Source: Phanerochaete sordida (lineage: Eukaryota; Basidiomycota; Agaricomycetes; Polyporales; Phanerochaetaceae). Taken from it: a stretch of DNA of 64,000 nt. The position numbers and the translations under genes are program-made. The stretch spans positions 124,001 through 188,000 of the forward strand of contig BPQB01000060.1 of assembly GCA_019973155.2 (NCBI GenBank), in the 5' to 3' direction. The first letter of the stretch is position 1, and every line of letters starts with the position of its first letter. Below are positions 11,481-24,373 of the stretch, one piece after another. The notes below the pieces were generated by a model. The model had not been told where the DNA came from and ran no database searches. It saw nothing but the letters and a program-made list of their open reading frames with translations.

Positions 11481-12363
11481 CTTGAGCTTTGGAAAGTGTT
11501 TGGTCAGTGGTAAGCTGCGTGTAAGACTCTACCAACGACCTTTGGGCAATGGGAATGCGTTCATGCTAACGTTCAAAAAGCGGCAAGCGCCCGCGGATGG
11601 GCTGCTCGCGATTGACCACATTGCCGCAGGCTGAAGTTGGCTCTCCGACAGGCTTTTTAACGCGCCCACGAACTTCAAAATGCAGCTTCCATCGACTCCA
11701 GTCTCGTTGACATTCCTTTCCTGAGAGACAGGAGCCTCATCATGATGCATGTGCATGAGGCCTCGAGGCGCGGCCGTTCTCAGAAGTGACCCACGTGTGG
11801 CAAGGCCCGGGTGTTCGACCGCCTACGTTCGAAAGCGGATACAACAAATGCCTGGCACGAGCTTGTTTGTCGTCTTTTAACGTACCGCATCGCGTTGAGA
11901 GATTGCAGGTCCATTACGTCTGGCTCGTAGCGTCGCCCGCTGCCCACAGAATTCCTTCAATTCCTCGTCATACACCCGACTCTCTGCCGTCCGGCAATGC
12001 AGGAGTCACTCCTGCATCGCCGACATGCAGGTCAGCATTCACTTGTCCTTCGCTCGCATGTCTCTTTGTTACCGCGTGAGTCACCCTTTTTGCACCCACA
12101 TGATTCATGAGCGTCGACGCAGGTACGTCGCGCTCCGCGAAGGTCTTTTTCAATGCTCGCTGAAACCAAAGCGCGTGAGGCTGCGCCTACAATGCCAAAA
12201 GATAAGCGAGGTTGTGGAGGAGTGCCGTGAGGAGACGTCGGGAAAGTGCAAGGCTGTCGAGGTTTGGGCGAAGCTCGTTCGCTTTACGGTGCGCTGCGCT
12301 CTGTTTTCCCATGTCTCCTGACAATACTGTCCCAGTGATCCGGCCTTCCACCCTTGCGCCGTT
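11481..12363. other. Intergenic, nothing recognised
   Basis: No domain, repeat or RNA gene that I can support. Short open frames on both strands only. Confidence 0.45.
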
Positions 12364-12681
12364 TTGTCGGTATGTTGTGACCATGTTTGGCTTGCAGATG
12401 CTTACAGTCCGCAGGACGACGGCATGTATGTCGACGGCGGCGGCGCAGACATGGACATGGACGCCGAAGAAGAGAGCATGGACATTGACCAGACTCATGA
12501 GCTCCTTCAAAGCAGCTCAGACGTGATGGACTGTGAAGAATGCGGCGTGCCGCCCATGGCCCCGTCCAGTTCAGCCTTGCCCAGCTCCCTCCGTAAACTT
12601 CGCGCCCGCTGCCCTGTCATCAGTACCAACTCAGGCGCAGAGACACCAATTTCCCGCTCGACGAGTGGGTGGCGTCTTTAG
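12364..12681 (+). CDS. Uncharacterised acidic protein fragment
   Basis: An open frame with a coding-like composition: an acidic, methionine-rich stretch (MYVDGGGADMDMDAEEES, then MDIDQTHELLQSSS) followed by a Ser/Pro-rich part. It is preceded by a possible acceptor (cttgcag near 12398). The neighbouring frame at 12675-12960 is also open and Pro/Ser-rich, so an intron or a frameshift near 12660-12675 could join them. No domain is recognised and no clear start codon can be chosen. It could be the remnant of a larger gene. Confidence 0.3.
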   Translation: MSVCCDHVWLADAYSPQDDGMYVDGGGADMDMDAEEESMDIDQTHELLQSSSDVMDCEECGVPPMAPSSSALPSSLRKLRARCPVISTNSGAETPISRSTSGWRL

Positions 12682-12929
12682 CCCACCGAGCCCGGTGCCC
12701 ACCACCACGCACCCAGGCTACATAGTCGACTCCACTCACGGCCCACCGGCGCCTTCGCCCAGCAGCACCTACCGATGGAGGACTCTGCGGCAGGCGACGG
12801 CACGCTGCGATCCGAGGAGCACGCTCGTCGAGAGCCTCTACGGCGCGCAACCCGAACCGCCCAGCACTGGGACGGGCAAAGAGCGCGAGGTTCTTTCGCG
12901 GAAGCAGATGCGCGCGCGCTGGTCCGACG

Positions 12930-13240
12930 CGCACTACAACATCTTGCCCTCGACTAGTCTGGTCCACATCGCACACGATATCTGCGCTCAATATCTGATA
13001 CTCTGCACTCTACTGCTCGCCCTCAGCTACTCGCCTCTACTCTGCTGCGCTGACTCTTCGCTGTTCCGCTTTCTTTTTCGCCTCGCTGCTCTCGATTCGC
13101 TCTCTGCCCACGCCACTTCCGGGCCAACGCCCGGTCCGTACCCAACACAGTGTGCTGGCGACACTCTGGCGCAGGGGCTCCTATACCTCTCGCTTGTGCA
13201 TGCTTGACGATTAACGACTCCCGCAGTGAACCTTTTCCGG
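12930..13240 (+). repeat. Diverged dispersed repeat, copy A
   Basis: Pyrimidine-rich segment that aligns with 16760-17110 in the same orientation. The best block is GCTACTcGCCTCTACTcTGctGCGC against GCTACTgGCCTCTACTgTGcaGCGC, followed by a shared CGCCTCGCT...TCGCTCTC stretch. No coding meaning recognised. Confidence 0.4.
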
Positions 13241-13678
13241 GCTCTTGGTGAGCTACCGTGTAATGACAGTGCTTCACGCTGTCAGCCTCTACGTCACGTA
13301 TCTCTCCAGTAGAATCTTCGTTTTCTCGCGTTCAATTTCAGCTACAACATTATACAGAGAAGGAACATACGCAAACTTGCTTAGATCATCCGTTACGCGC
13401 ATGATGTGCCCTTTTACCAGCTGTGTTGCCGCACATTCAAAGACCGCTGCGCGCGCTCTCTCAGTCTACATGGACGCAAAACGTTTGCAGATGATTACGC
13501 GGGCTGTTACTGCTATTCGACTGTGCTGGGGGCAAGGCGAAGAATATAATATCACATCATGTCATTGCCCTCGTACTCAGCGACAACGCTCACCACGACG
13601 AATTATAGCAATTCTCCGTTCACATTTATTCGACAGGAAAAACATTAGCTAAACAATTGGACTATGATCGCTATTAGG
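13241..13678. other. 3' flank of terpene synthase 2, nothing recognised
   Basis: AT-richer sequence without a supported gene. Confidence 0.45.
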
Positions 13679-14886
13679 TCAGGCTCCGCATCCTTCTGCA
13701 CCGCTGTCGATGAGGTCTGCGAGGCGGTAGCGCGGTGTGAGGATATGAAACGAGATATAACCCGTCAGCCAACGCTCCCAGGCATCGCGTTCTTTCTCGC
13801 CGTCTAGAATACCCCGCACGGCGTGTACAGCCGCGACAAGACCTTCGAGAAGCTCGCGCACAAAAGAGTGCGCGTCCCTGCTTGTGATGTGTGCGCAATC
13901 GTGAACAAAGTTCTTCGTGTCGCCGGACAACTCTTCCTTGTAGAAGGACAGAATATCGCTGAGAGAAGGTCAGATCTAAGGCATGTGCGTATGCATACTC
14001 AAACTGAAGCAGGCGTACTTTGCATTGAATATAATGGTCGTTGTGTCCCTGCGATTACAAACAGTAAATCCCCAAATTTTGAGTAGCCCACTGACAGCCT
14101 GGCCACTCACGGGAGCGCTTGAATGAACGTGGACAAATCTGGGAAAACAAACTTGTCCCAGATAAACGCCGCATAGGCATCACCAAGCCCGTTCCGCGCG
14201 CGTTTGTACGGCGGGTACTGTACTGCGGCAGGGCGCAGGCGCATGCCTTCCAGCTCGCCCTCGAAGAGCGTGCTATTGACGAAGTTGATGGTGTCTGCGA
14301 GAATCGCCGTCGCCGCGTACCCGCAGAAGAACTCGGGCATGCGCGCCAGGAGCTCGGCGAGGCGGTCGAGGAGCGGGTGCAGCTGGCGCTGCCCCGCTTG
14401 CAGGCGCACGGCAAACTGGGCGAGTGCCTCCGCATCGACCTCATCGTCGTCGATGCAGATGACGCAGCCGGTGTAGAGCGCGATCAGCTTCTGGGTCTCG
14501 AGCGCCGTGTGCCCGTACGTGATCGCGCTCATCGTGATTCCGGTCGCCATGTGCCGCTCAAGTCGCGCTGGGGAAACATTGCCAATGTCCCAGCAGGCGA
14601 TGACGGCCCGCACGTGTGCGTCGACCACGACGTGTTGGGGCGGGAGGGTGGCGTCGACTCGGATGCCGGTGCGCGCGAGCAGACTGTTGACGATATCTCG
14701 AGCGAAATCTAGCTGCATCGTTTGTGAGCATGGTGGGTCTTGCGGATGAAGTGGGAAACGTACAATATTGCTCTCTGTGCTCAACCCTTGGGCTTCCACA
14801 TTTATACGGGATGACACGATTGGCTCTTCAAATAGAGCCCTATCAGAGGTCAGAATATTGCTAGTGCGACCACTGGTGGTCAGCAA
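13679..14886 (-). CDS. TRI5-family terpene synthase 2
   Basis: Paralogue of the synthase at 7640-8799 with the same reaction class. The four-exon model (14764-14886, 14111-14712, 14019-14048, 13679-13958) gives 344 codons plus stop. The first metal motif is IDDDEVD. The second, NDILSFYKE, is assembled by splicing with its Asn codon split, exactly as in synthase 1. Exon 2 (602 nt), exon 3 (30 nt) and intron 1 (51 nt) have the same lengths in both genes, so they are tandem duplicates, yet the proteins have diverged enough that different products are possible. The first exon is the least certain part: 14886 is the only ATG that I could place in frame. Confidence 0.85.
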
Positions 14887-16759
14887 AGGGCAAACGTTCT
14901 ACTAATAAATCAACGTACTTGGTGGCGCAATCCATAGGATGAGAACGATCAAGGGAGTGAAGACAATAAGTCAGAATAATCGCTACGTCGGGAGCTTTAA
15001 ATATACGTGGGGGAAGCGCATGCGCTTTGCAACGGATGAAAGTTGGTGCGTATCAAGTTCTGAGCTTCGTGGACAACCGCCGACGAAAACGCCACTCACC
15101 AGTGCTTCCTTCGATTTACGTGAGTACCCTTGGTGCAACTGACAAGGGTCTATCCAAACAACGAGCACGGCGATATAGGCGGTGAGATAGGCAGTTGTAA
15201 GTGTCCGACTGCCACAACCGGCTCACTCAAGTATCAATGCGCTTCATGATTTTCCTCGGTGGACCGAAACTGTTCCCGAAGTGCTCACTGCGCAAGATTA
15301 ATGAAAACATTAAGTACCCTGACTGTGGACTGGGGATTCGATGTTCTGAAATCTGCAAATCTGCAGCTTGAGGCTTGAGTAGCAGCTGGAGGGTGTGCAT
15401 TTATATACTCACGTGGCAGAAAGCTGCTACATGCGCCACAGAATACTCAGTGGACTTGTCGTGCAACTTATAACCGCTTTTATTCAGGCCCACCTGTGGT
15501 ACAAAGAGTAAAACCTTGCCAGCTGCGTGGTGCACTTGCGTGAAGAGTAAACGTACAGTTCGGAAGCATAGACGTGAAAAGGAAATATCGCGCGATATCC
15601 AAGGGTGGATAACAGTTAAGCTCTGAAATCTTATCGGGCATATCCGTGAACACAAGCAGCTGAGATTACGCTCGATGTTCAGCTATGCCGTGTTAACGGT
15701 TGGCTAAATATTTAGATTAGAAAGCACAGTTCCAGCTACAAAGCAGGGAGCACGATCCAGGAGCAGAGAAGATCCGCGGGTATTACAGTGCTATCTCCTG
15801 CCCCTGCCATGGTGTCGGCACACTGTTGTCAATGCTCCGATAGAAACTGAATAGCCAGATGGTTTGAAGCCAAGGCGGACCCTGGGCATTTTGAACATGG
15901 TAAGATCCCGTACACCTCTTCCTCATTTTCGCTAGCAGAATAATGACCTTGTCGTACGATGTTTCCGTAGGCTTGCCGATAGACCTCCCGAGGTCTCATC
16001 GGTTCATCCAAGGGTCCACAGCCAGATTGATACGCCACAAGCGTACGACCGTTCGTTGAGGAGCTTCTGTGCCTGTCAGATAAAGGCGCATACAACGGTT
16101 TAGATCATAATGACAATTCCAGCGCCGCTGGCGCGCTGCGCCCGGCCTTCGATACTCGCGACTCCCATGGCCGCTCCCCAACACGACCCCCACAAGACAA
16201 TCGCATCACAGGGCACCGAATATCCAGGTATGAGGCCCTTTTCAATTTTTATCTACTAGTTGCACTGACCCCAGGCAGCATTTCTCGCATTCAGGTGGGT
16301 GCCCTACATCTCCTTCAGCTCTGATTCTGGCGGGGCGTGCCTAAGCACAACCTTATCCACCTTACGCAATCCGCACTCCCTCGGCCATGTGACGACCCCG
16401 ACCTGCATGACGACAGGATGCGGTAAGCGGGGGGCGCGCAGGCCGAGTAAGTCCCGCAGGCCGAGAGCCCCGGAAGATGCATTTCTTAAGAAGATGGCGG
16501 TGCTCAGTGAGAAGAGCGGTGGGCAAATAATGTTGCCTATCGCGCGTCCGCGCCGACATCGGCTGGCGATACTCGCGTTAGACTCAGGTACGGTTTAGCT
16601 TCGGTCGGTTCTCGCTGGCGAGATTGACATGACATTTAGACTATTACATAATTCACGATCTCAACGTATCGCACGCTACCAGCTCCACTTACAACCATGG
16701 TCCCCGTGATGACATTCCGCGCAAGCCAAGAACTGACCACGCTCAACTAGCCTGGCTTC
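14887..16759. other. Long intergenic stretch, nothing recognised
   Basis: Short open frames on both strands (for example 16299-16598, plus) show no domain or consistent splicing. No transposon ends or RNA genes seen. Confidence 0.45.
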
Positions 16760-17110
16760 GCACTGAAAAATGGCGCGCGCCATCTGTCGCTGGCGGCGAT
16801 GTTCCACCCGTCGTGCCTGGCTAAATCCGCTGTCCTCGCTTGCTCCCATCTCCGTCAATAATCTCTGTGCTAAATACCTAGCACTTGCCGCTCTCGATCT
16901 GTACTCTTCCTTTGCTACTGGCCTCTACTGTGCAGCGCCGGCTTTCCGTTTCCCGACTTGCTTTTGCGCTCAGTTGCGCTCGCCTCGCTATTCGCTCTCG
17001 ATAATCTCAGACCAAACGACAGGTCCACAAGCAAACCAGCTCGCTGTCGCCTGTCTCGCACTATAACTGCTGTACCCCACGCTCTCGCGGGCTCAATTAC
17101 TTGATAGCTG
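16760..17110 (+). repeat. Diverged dispersed repeat, copy B
   Basis: Aligns with 12930-13240 in the same orientation; see that entry. Probably an old repeat or a segmental duplication. Confidence 0.4.
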
Positions 17111-17575
17111 CAACCGCTAGGCTCTTTCGTGTCAAAAATTGGACCGCATGTCATCGTAGGGCCTATGCCTGATGAACTTGTAATTTTGTATCTTGTACAA
17201 TATAAACCCGCATTTTTGATCGATATCGCTTCCGTATGCAGACAGTTCAGTGATTTTAGGCACATACGCGGGGTCTCAGGAGGCGTGGAAGATCAAGGAA
17301 GGCACGAAAGAGGTGCCAGCTACGTTAAATGTCCGGCGTTCCAGCACAAATGCCGAGTCACCGAAGCAGAAGGCGGTGCCACTGGGGTACCGCGCTGAAA
17401 GAGCAAGTGAAAGCTATGCGCAAACCTGCGCCTCGGAAGTCCAAGAAGGAAAGAGCAAGGATGATGACGTGAGGTCTGATTGCTGTCACAGGCTGCTCGA
17501 CCAGCTCTACTCCTCCGCCATTTTCTCGAACCATTGCCGCAAGTCTTCCGATGAACGCTATGCATCGGAGAAATG
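17111..17575. other. 3' flank of the aminopeptidase gene, nothing recognised
   Basis: The open frame 17250-17579 (plus) is lysine/serine-rich and has no recognisable domain. I do not call it. Confidence 0.45.
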
Positions 17576-20500
17576 TTAAGACGACGGAGTCAAGCTGATT
17601 AACAGAGTATCGCGCACCTCAACCCAGGCCGCCCTGGCCTCGATGCTTTCGAGTGCTTGGTCCCGAGACATACTGAAGGTCGACGTGTCTCTGTCCTTGA
17701 AGAAGGCGGCTGTTTCTTCGTAGTCCTTCATGGAAGAGAGCATCGTGAACGAGAACTTGGTTGACAATAAGTTAGTACCCGACCGTACGCCAAAGGGTGT
17801 TCTCTTACCCAGACGAGGTGTTGCAGTCTGAAGTTGTGAGCTGTCCGCGTGTGTAGCTGCACAGCCATGTCAGTTCCTCGCGCGTCATGTCCCCTATGAC
17901 GCATCGCGGCACGCACAGTATCGTAGTCAGCCTTGAATTTCTCAGCCAGGAAGTGCCGGGCAGTGGGATTACCCTGTAGGCCGGCGAAGTAGCTATACAG
18001 GTCTTGATCGCGTGCTTTGGTCATGATGTAGCTCCAAGTCTCCTCTGCAAACAACTCAGCACGTAGCTCACAACCCAAAGAGCATAAAGCATTCTGCGAA
18101 CAGACCTTGCAGATCCCTGTCGCGTGTCGCGCCTAAAGCCACCATCGCAGCCCTCTTTACCTGAGGCGTCTTAGCGGTCGTGATGATGCCTTCGACAACG
18201 TCCCATTCCTTGCGGCCACCATATTTCACGGCCTGCGCATCAGAGAATCAGAATTCGCAACACGCGAGACTCAGACGAGACTCACAATCTCGTACGTAAT
18301 TGTGACCAAGTCGGGAGGAATGCAGGTATCGTCTCCAGTCGCAGTCGCCTTGTTGAACAAGGAGAGAATGTGGTCGACAACGCTAGAAACTCGTGTCAGA
18401 GCACTGAGAAGACACCGCGTGGCCTGTTGCACTCACTGGCTGTCCCCTGCACGAGCGGCCCTTTGAATCGCGGCGGTGCGCAGCTGACGGACCTCGATGT
18501 CCTCATCCTCGGAGTAGTCTGTCCCAAGCCGTTTCACGATAGGACCAAAAAGATCCTGCAAGACTAACATGAGCCCGTGTCAGATAGTAGCGTTGCGAAT
18601 GGACTTGCTCGGCAGAATTTGTCCAGGTTTTCTACAATATCCCCTTGCTCGAACCAAACAGAAGACATCTCGGAAATGCCGTCAGCCATAGTGAGCCAGA
18701 TCATACCTGTTGGATGGATGAGTAGGAAGCACGGAAGAAATGGGAATCAACTTGAGACGCACGATCTTCCTCGTCGCGCAAGATATTGTAGAGGGTCAGG
18801 ACACTGCTCGCAAGCGAGTATCCAGCCTTAGATAGCACGAGGGCATCGAGCAGAAGGCCTAGCCTGTCTTCAAGGGAGAAGACCGAGTTCCTCTTAGCCG
18901 CTTCCTGAGCGATCTTTGCGAGACGTTCCGGGCCGTACAGAACTCGATCTGGCAGCCAAAAATCAGTTTTGAACCCCCTCACGCGCAGGACTGTAGAGGA
19001 ACGTTACGAACACATGCCGATGGTCCCGGCGTTCAGCTTGAAGGGCTTCGAAGTATCGACACTTACGACCTTCTCACGTTCGTCAAGCAAGACAGCACGG
19101 TCTACGGAAGCTTTCCCGCCGCCGTCAATGGCAAGGATAGTCAACGGTATCGACCTGCAAATCATGAGGGTTGCAACGTTTGGAGGCTGTTTGGGATGCA
19201 TACCAAATCGTCTCATTATCTTTGGGATCTGCGGGACCGGTCTCAAGGAAGCGATCTTGTCGCACGCGGATGCCGCCATCTAATTCAGTGACCTGGACGA
19301 TAGGAAAGCCTGTCTGCAAACTAGATTCAGCGAATCATCCATGGCTCCGCTCGGCGACATACCTTCTTCACCCAGTTGTCCATGATTCTCGGAACATCCA
19401 TACCTGCGCACGACGTGAAGGTCATAATCGGATTCAGGCCCGTGCAACTCACCGCTGGCTTCGGCGACTCCCCTCCAGAGGTCTTTCGTAACGGCATTTC
19501 CATACAGGTGCTTCTTGAGGTAGAGCGAGGCCCCCTTCAGGAACTTCTCTTCCGTCACGTATCCCGAAAGCATTCGTAGAACTGGGGATGGTGCGATGAG
19601 AACGAGCGGTGGAATGTTCTGAAGACTCACTGGTCGCGCCCTTGTCGTAGGACATAGCGTCGAAGATCTGATTGGCCATCTTGGCATCGGGGCACTCCAC
19701 TTCGATGGGGTGCGATGACAGCTTGGCGTCAGCCCTCATGGCGGCGACCATCTCGCTTCTTACGAAGCCCTGTCGCAGCCTCCACTCGGGAAAGAGCCTA
19801 CGTCGTTGTCAGCGCTCGAAGCCAAAGTTATCTGAATAAAACAAGAGATATCGCACTTGTCTGGTCGAATAATTCGTTAACACGATGCATAAGCTCCAGG
19901 AAAAGCGACTTGCCTGCAATAATGGTCTCCCCAACCAGGCGAGCAAAACCTTCCTTCAGGTACACCGTATCCCACCAATCCATGGTCGTGATGTTGCCAA
20001 ACCACATGTGCGCGATCTCATGACACACCGTGTACGTAACGCCTTTCTTGTCCAGGAGCTTGCCGCGTAGCGGGTCTACGAGGAATGCAGTCGTCCGCCC
20101 CGTGATCAGTCCCCAATTCTCCATAGCCCCGATATTGAAGTCGTTCGCGACGAGGAAGTCTAGCTTCGGAAGCGGGTACTCGATGTCAAACACCTGCTCG
20201 TAGATCGGCATCGCCCGGCGCGCGATGTCGAGCGCGAACTGGGCCTGATGGACCAGGTCTGGGGTCGCGTAGATGCGGAGGGGGCACGTCTTGCTGGTGA
20301 GCGGGCTCGTGTACGCCGCCTCGAGGAAGCTGAAGGGCCCATTTGCCCACGCGACGATGTACGTCGAGATGAGCGGCGTCTTCTGGAATGTCGTCACCTT
20401 CCACATCTCGTGCCGACCCTCGGGGAGCTTCTGCGACAGCCAGGCGGCGACGTCTGAGTCGGGGTCCGGGTGCGGGGCGTAGATGGATTCTGAATGCACA

Positions 20501-21138
20501 GACATGTTCGCGAGGTTGACCGTATGCGCGCGTGAGACCATCTGCATAGTGTAAGTGGCCTTGAGCGCGGGCTCGTCCCAGCATGGGAACGCACGCCTGG
20601 CCGCCGTAGGCTACGCCGAAAACGTTTCAGCATTATACAGGCCATCCAGGGATGCTTAAAACACCGACCTCAAAGTGTGTGAGCGCATAGTACGATGTCT
20701 TGCCCTGACACTCCCAAGACGAACGGTAGTATCCTGTCAAGGAGCCGAGAAGCTCCGACTCGAACTCGAAGCGCAGCTCGGCCGTCGTTCCTGCTGGAAG
20801 TGTCGTAGACAGATTCATCGTGGCCCGCTCATCGTCTTCGTCGAAGGTTATTTCGCTGCCATGCTGTACAATGGGTCCGTTGAGAGACGGCGAAGTGAGC
20901 TTCGCTTGCTCTAGCTTTAGCTTCAAAACGTGAAACTGTATGGTGCGTGTTTCTTCCAAGATGTCCAAGCTGTCTCGGTTGGTGAGTAAAGAGACATCAA
21001 CACCCGAAGCAAAACCTACTGCACGGTCACGTAGCCGTCAAACTTGAGTTCCTCGAGGTCTGTCCGGACCGTCAGGTCGTAGTGTCTGGGCCGGACGTTC
21101 GTCGGGAGCCTGTACCTGTCTTTAGCGTCGTCAACCAT
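17576..21138 (-). CDS. M1 zinc aminopeptidase (Ape2/Aap1-like)
   Basis: Removes N-terminal residues from peptides in the cytosol (vacuole or mitochondria in some fungi). The N-terminal beta domain starts RYRLPTNVRPRHYDLTV. The exopeptidase signature GAMEN is at 20116-20130. The zinc motif HEIAH is at 20009-20023, with the third ligand Glu in LKEGFA near 19940. The MSYDKGA segment with the family's catalytic-loop tyrosine lies near 19640, followed by the typical VLRMLSGYVTEEKFLKG. The C-terminal helical domain continues through NETIW, VLYGPERLAKIA, SLEDRLGLLLDALVLSKAG and KYGGRKEWDVV to a stop at 17576. There are about a dozen short introns. Start at 21138 (MVDDAKDRYRLP). An in-frame ATG at 21300 would add a basic, possibly mitochondrial, N-terminus. 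HEIAHM and KEGFA are mild departures from the usual HELAHQ and NEGFA. Confidence 0.87.
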
Positions 21139-21611
21139 CTTCCCAGAGAAAAGTGCGGAGGGATGTTGTGGCGGCCAGGTCTCTGCGAGCTTGTATACTA
21201 TGCAGCTGCACAGCCTCTCAAGACTTCCCACTGCGGTTGATGTCCTGCGCAAGGTAGATGCGGTGCGATGCAATCTGTACACCTGAGCGTGGAGCATCAT
21301 GGCGTCTATTGAGGAAGTCAGGAGGTACTCCTGACGGCGCCTAGATTAGCAGTTACTGGGACCATGTCGCTATGTTCGACCTCTCGTTCTGACAGATGCA
21401 AGAAGGCGTACGTGAAGAAGGTGATCCTCCGCTTCAGAGTCCAGCTGCTGTGCAAGAAATTCATAGTTTTACGACCTGTACGACAGACACTTCTGTAATC
21501 ATCGAACGAACACTGCACACACACGGCTTGGGCGTGAGCAAGCGCGATCGATTTGTGCCTGTGCACGCACCTGGGTCAAAGCGACCCCAGCATTATGCGA
21601 TTATTCTGAGA
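21139..21611. other. Spacer between aminopeptidase 5' end and P450 2 3' end
   Basis: May contain the alternative upstream start of the aminopeptidase at 21300. Otherwise nothing is recognised. Confidence 0.5.
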
Positions 21612-23882
21612 TCAACCATCGTGAGCGAGGATGGCGCATGACTGTATTAGACGTTTTGCTTCCGCAGAACGTGGTTTGAATACCGCCTTGAAAGGCTTTG
21701 GCGGGCTGCAAACACGATTAGCGCAGGAACGTTTCGTGCCAAATCGCGCGGAATCGACATTGCTGACCTGAAAAAGTGCGGCTCAAACTCGGCACGCACT
21801 TCTATAGGCTCACCGTCCCCGCCCAGCGCTTTCTCAATAGTGAAGGTGGCGAGGATGCCCGAGATGAGCAAGAAAAGCGAGTCCATGGCAAAATAGCGAC
21901 CCGGACACGACCTGCGTCCGGTGCCAAATACGTCATCTGGGAATGGTACATCGTCGCGAAGCTTGCCGTCATAGGTTAAGAAGCGGTGTGGGTTGAAGGT
22001 GTCTGGATTGGGGTAGACGTTCTCATCATGCATGATTGCCCTATACCGCATCAGTGCGTTTGGGCATATTATATAATTTGTATGACTGACCAAACGTTCT
22101 CGAGCACGACGGATCTCGCTGGAATATAATAGCCCTGGTAATGATCTTCAGACATCGCACGATGGGGCGTTGCTGAGGACGAGTATGAGCGCAGGTCTTG
22201 GAATGACGCGGAAAAGTACCTACCTAACGGCAGAGGAGGGTTCCATCTGCGTGCAAAGAAACGTGTCAAAATGAAGTAGCCCGGGCTCAGACTCGTCCTC
22301 GCAATCACGTACCGTAAAACCTCGTATATGAGCGCGACCACCTGCGGAAGCGAATCTTGGTCTGCAAACTCAGGTAATCGATCTCGCCCTAGAACACGAT
22401 CGAGCTCTTCTTGGGCAGCACTCTGTGTCTCTGGGTACAGCACCATGGCCAGTACAAACACCATCATCGCCGTGTATGTCTAACGCGAATGAGTGGCACA
22501 TAATCCGCGTAATATCGGCTGATGCTGCTCACCGTGTCTATTCCAGCTGGAACAAGGGGGGTTAGCCTGCGTGCGACCCTCCGTCCACAGGGCACGTACC
22601 CCCATATCCGGTGCCCGCGACATTCATGAAGATGTCGTCCCGCTCGGGTGTGTCTTCTTCTGCCTCGGAGAGTAGTTCGCCCACGAAGCAGGGATGCGCA
22701 GTGCCCTCCTTCTGCGCGTTCATATGTCAGAAAAGCATAGCCGTACAGGCGTACCAAAATACGTACGAACGCGCTCTTGTACTCGTAGTACGGTGCTTTG
22801 AACATCTCGTCAACGAGTTTCTTATAGCCAGCAGCGCGACGCTTGAAGCCTGCGCCCGGGAACCAAATTGGGACGTGCTTCACTATGACAGGTCAACGTG
22901 GCTCTAAGTAACAGTCGTGAAGCTTTGAAGGTGCGCACAGATCGGGAAAATATCCACTACAGAATTCATATCAGCAACCGCTGCAAGATGATTGTGCGAA
23001 AGGACTGACCAAGAAATACACCAGCGTGTAGGACGTGTTGCACAGTCTCCATCCCATTTTCGACAACTCGTAGGTGAAGGTCTCCAGGGGTAGCATCCAC
23101 GGCATAGACAGCTTTGAGTATGGAAGAACCTATAGCACTATAATGAAATCAGCAGCTAGCACGCGCAGTGACTCCGAAGAGGGCGCGTAGCTCACAATCG
23201 GATATTCTCGCTAAAATCCTTGGGATGGTCGAGCATGAGCTGAAGTAGCCTGCGCTGCGCTAGTACATGCTGTGGGTGATATTGGGAGACGTTTTGTGGG
23301 CGGAAGCTCTGGTGGAATAGCTTGCGATGCTCGCGCCAGCTGTTTCCATACGGGAGCATGACCCACGAACGCCACCAACCACACCTGTGTACATCAGCGA
23401 CATAGCTGAGGTATCGAGATTGTGCACTGTAGACTTACAGCTCTAGGAACATTACGGATTGCTCCCTGAGTCGCGAGAATTTCATAAGCTTATCGTTCTT
23501 AGGAACCAGTCCAGCCGCGTACTTATCGGAATAAATATTCGGCCGCTCCTCCAACAAGTCTTTCGCGGACTTCAAGCTGTTTAGCACGACGATGTGGCTG
23601 CCTAGAGCTTCAGCGTGGACGACATCGGAACCTGCAAGTATCGCAATCCAAACTCAACCATGCATTTCCAGGGACATTTCGGAGGTTGTACTCGCCATAT
23701 CGACGCGACCAGTCGCGGAATACTCGCCACCCATCCTGAGTTGGTACGTCGAAAGCATTTCGGAGCACTGGAAGGCCCTTTGGTCCTGGGGGATAACGAT
23801 GTCCGGCTCTGCGTCGCGCAAAGATCGCCCACGATATTAGGAGAATCGCTGAAAGCGCAATCAAAACTGGCACTGTCGTCAT
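21612..23882 (-). CDS. Cytochrome P450 monooxygenase 2 (intact)
   Basis: Heme monooxygenase with a membrane anchor (MTTVPVLIALSAILLISW) and the hinge YPPGPKGLPVLRN. Further motifs are the C-helix WREHR near 23320, WFPGAGFKRRA near 22850, the I-helix AGIDTV at about 22530-22547, the K-helix EVLR at 22312-22323 and the heme loop FGTGRRSCPGRYF at 21890-21928. The third loop residue is Thr where most array members have Phe or Tyr, which the consensus FxxGxRxCxG allows. The last exon reads PPKPFKAVFKPRSAEAKRLI and stops at 21612. It is the closest relative in the window of P450 1. All segments lie in open frames, so it is likely functional. Confidence 0.88.
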
Positions 23883-24373
23883 ACTGTCAGGGATGCGCGA
23901 AGTCAGAGAAGCCCTGCGAGAAGGAAAATCTTGGTTTCCCGCGCTGATAATCGACGAGACGGGTACGGAGGCCCCCATATATATGACGTCGCATGCCCAG
24001 CGTTTGACCGTGCGAAAACTGATATCAGCTTGCGGGAGAACGCCATAATTCAGGGGAATGAGCTAAAATGACTGATGAGCTTCACGAGTGACCTTTCGTG
24101 CCACACATGGCGTAATCGCGTGACGTCCCCAGAACAAGATTGAGCGATGGCAGTGCTGTAAGCTGCAGTAATTTGGTACCGTGCGCTGTGTATGGAGGAT
24201 TAAACTGAACGACATTGCAACGAGATTATCAGCGAGCACGAACGCACGAACGCACACGCCTATCGATGACTGGACCTCCCGTCGATAGAACTGCACGATG
24301 GGAGTTCGATCTGAGCAGCGAGAGTTTGACGAGTATGTCGTCAGCGCGGGACCAAATCCCCGCGTCGTGCGCG
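23883..24373. other. Spacer between P450 2 and P450 3
   Basis: Holds the P450 2 promoter region and the P450 3 3' flank. No gene recognised. Confidence 0.5.
23976..23985 (-). promoter_or_regulatory. Possible TATA element of P450 2
   Basis: CATATATATG about 95 nt before the start codon at 23882. Position and composition only. Confidence 0.3.
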
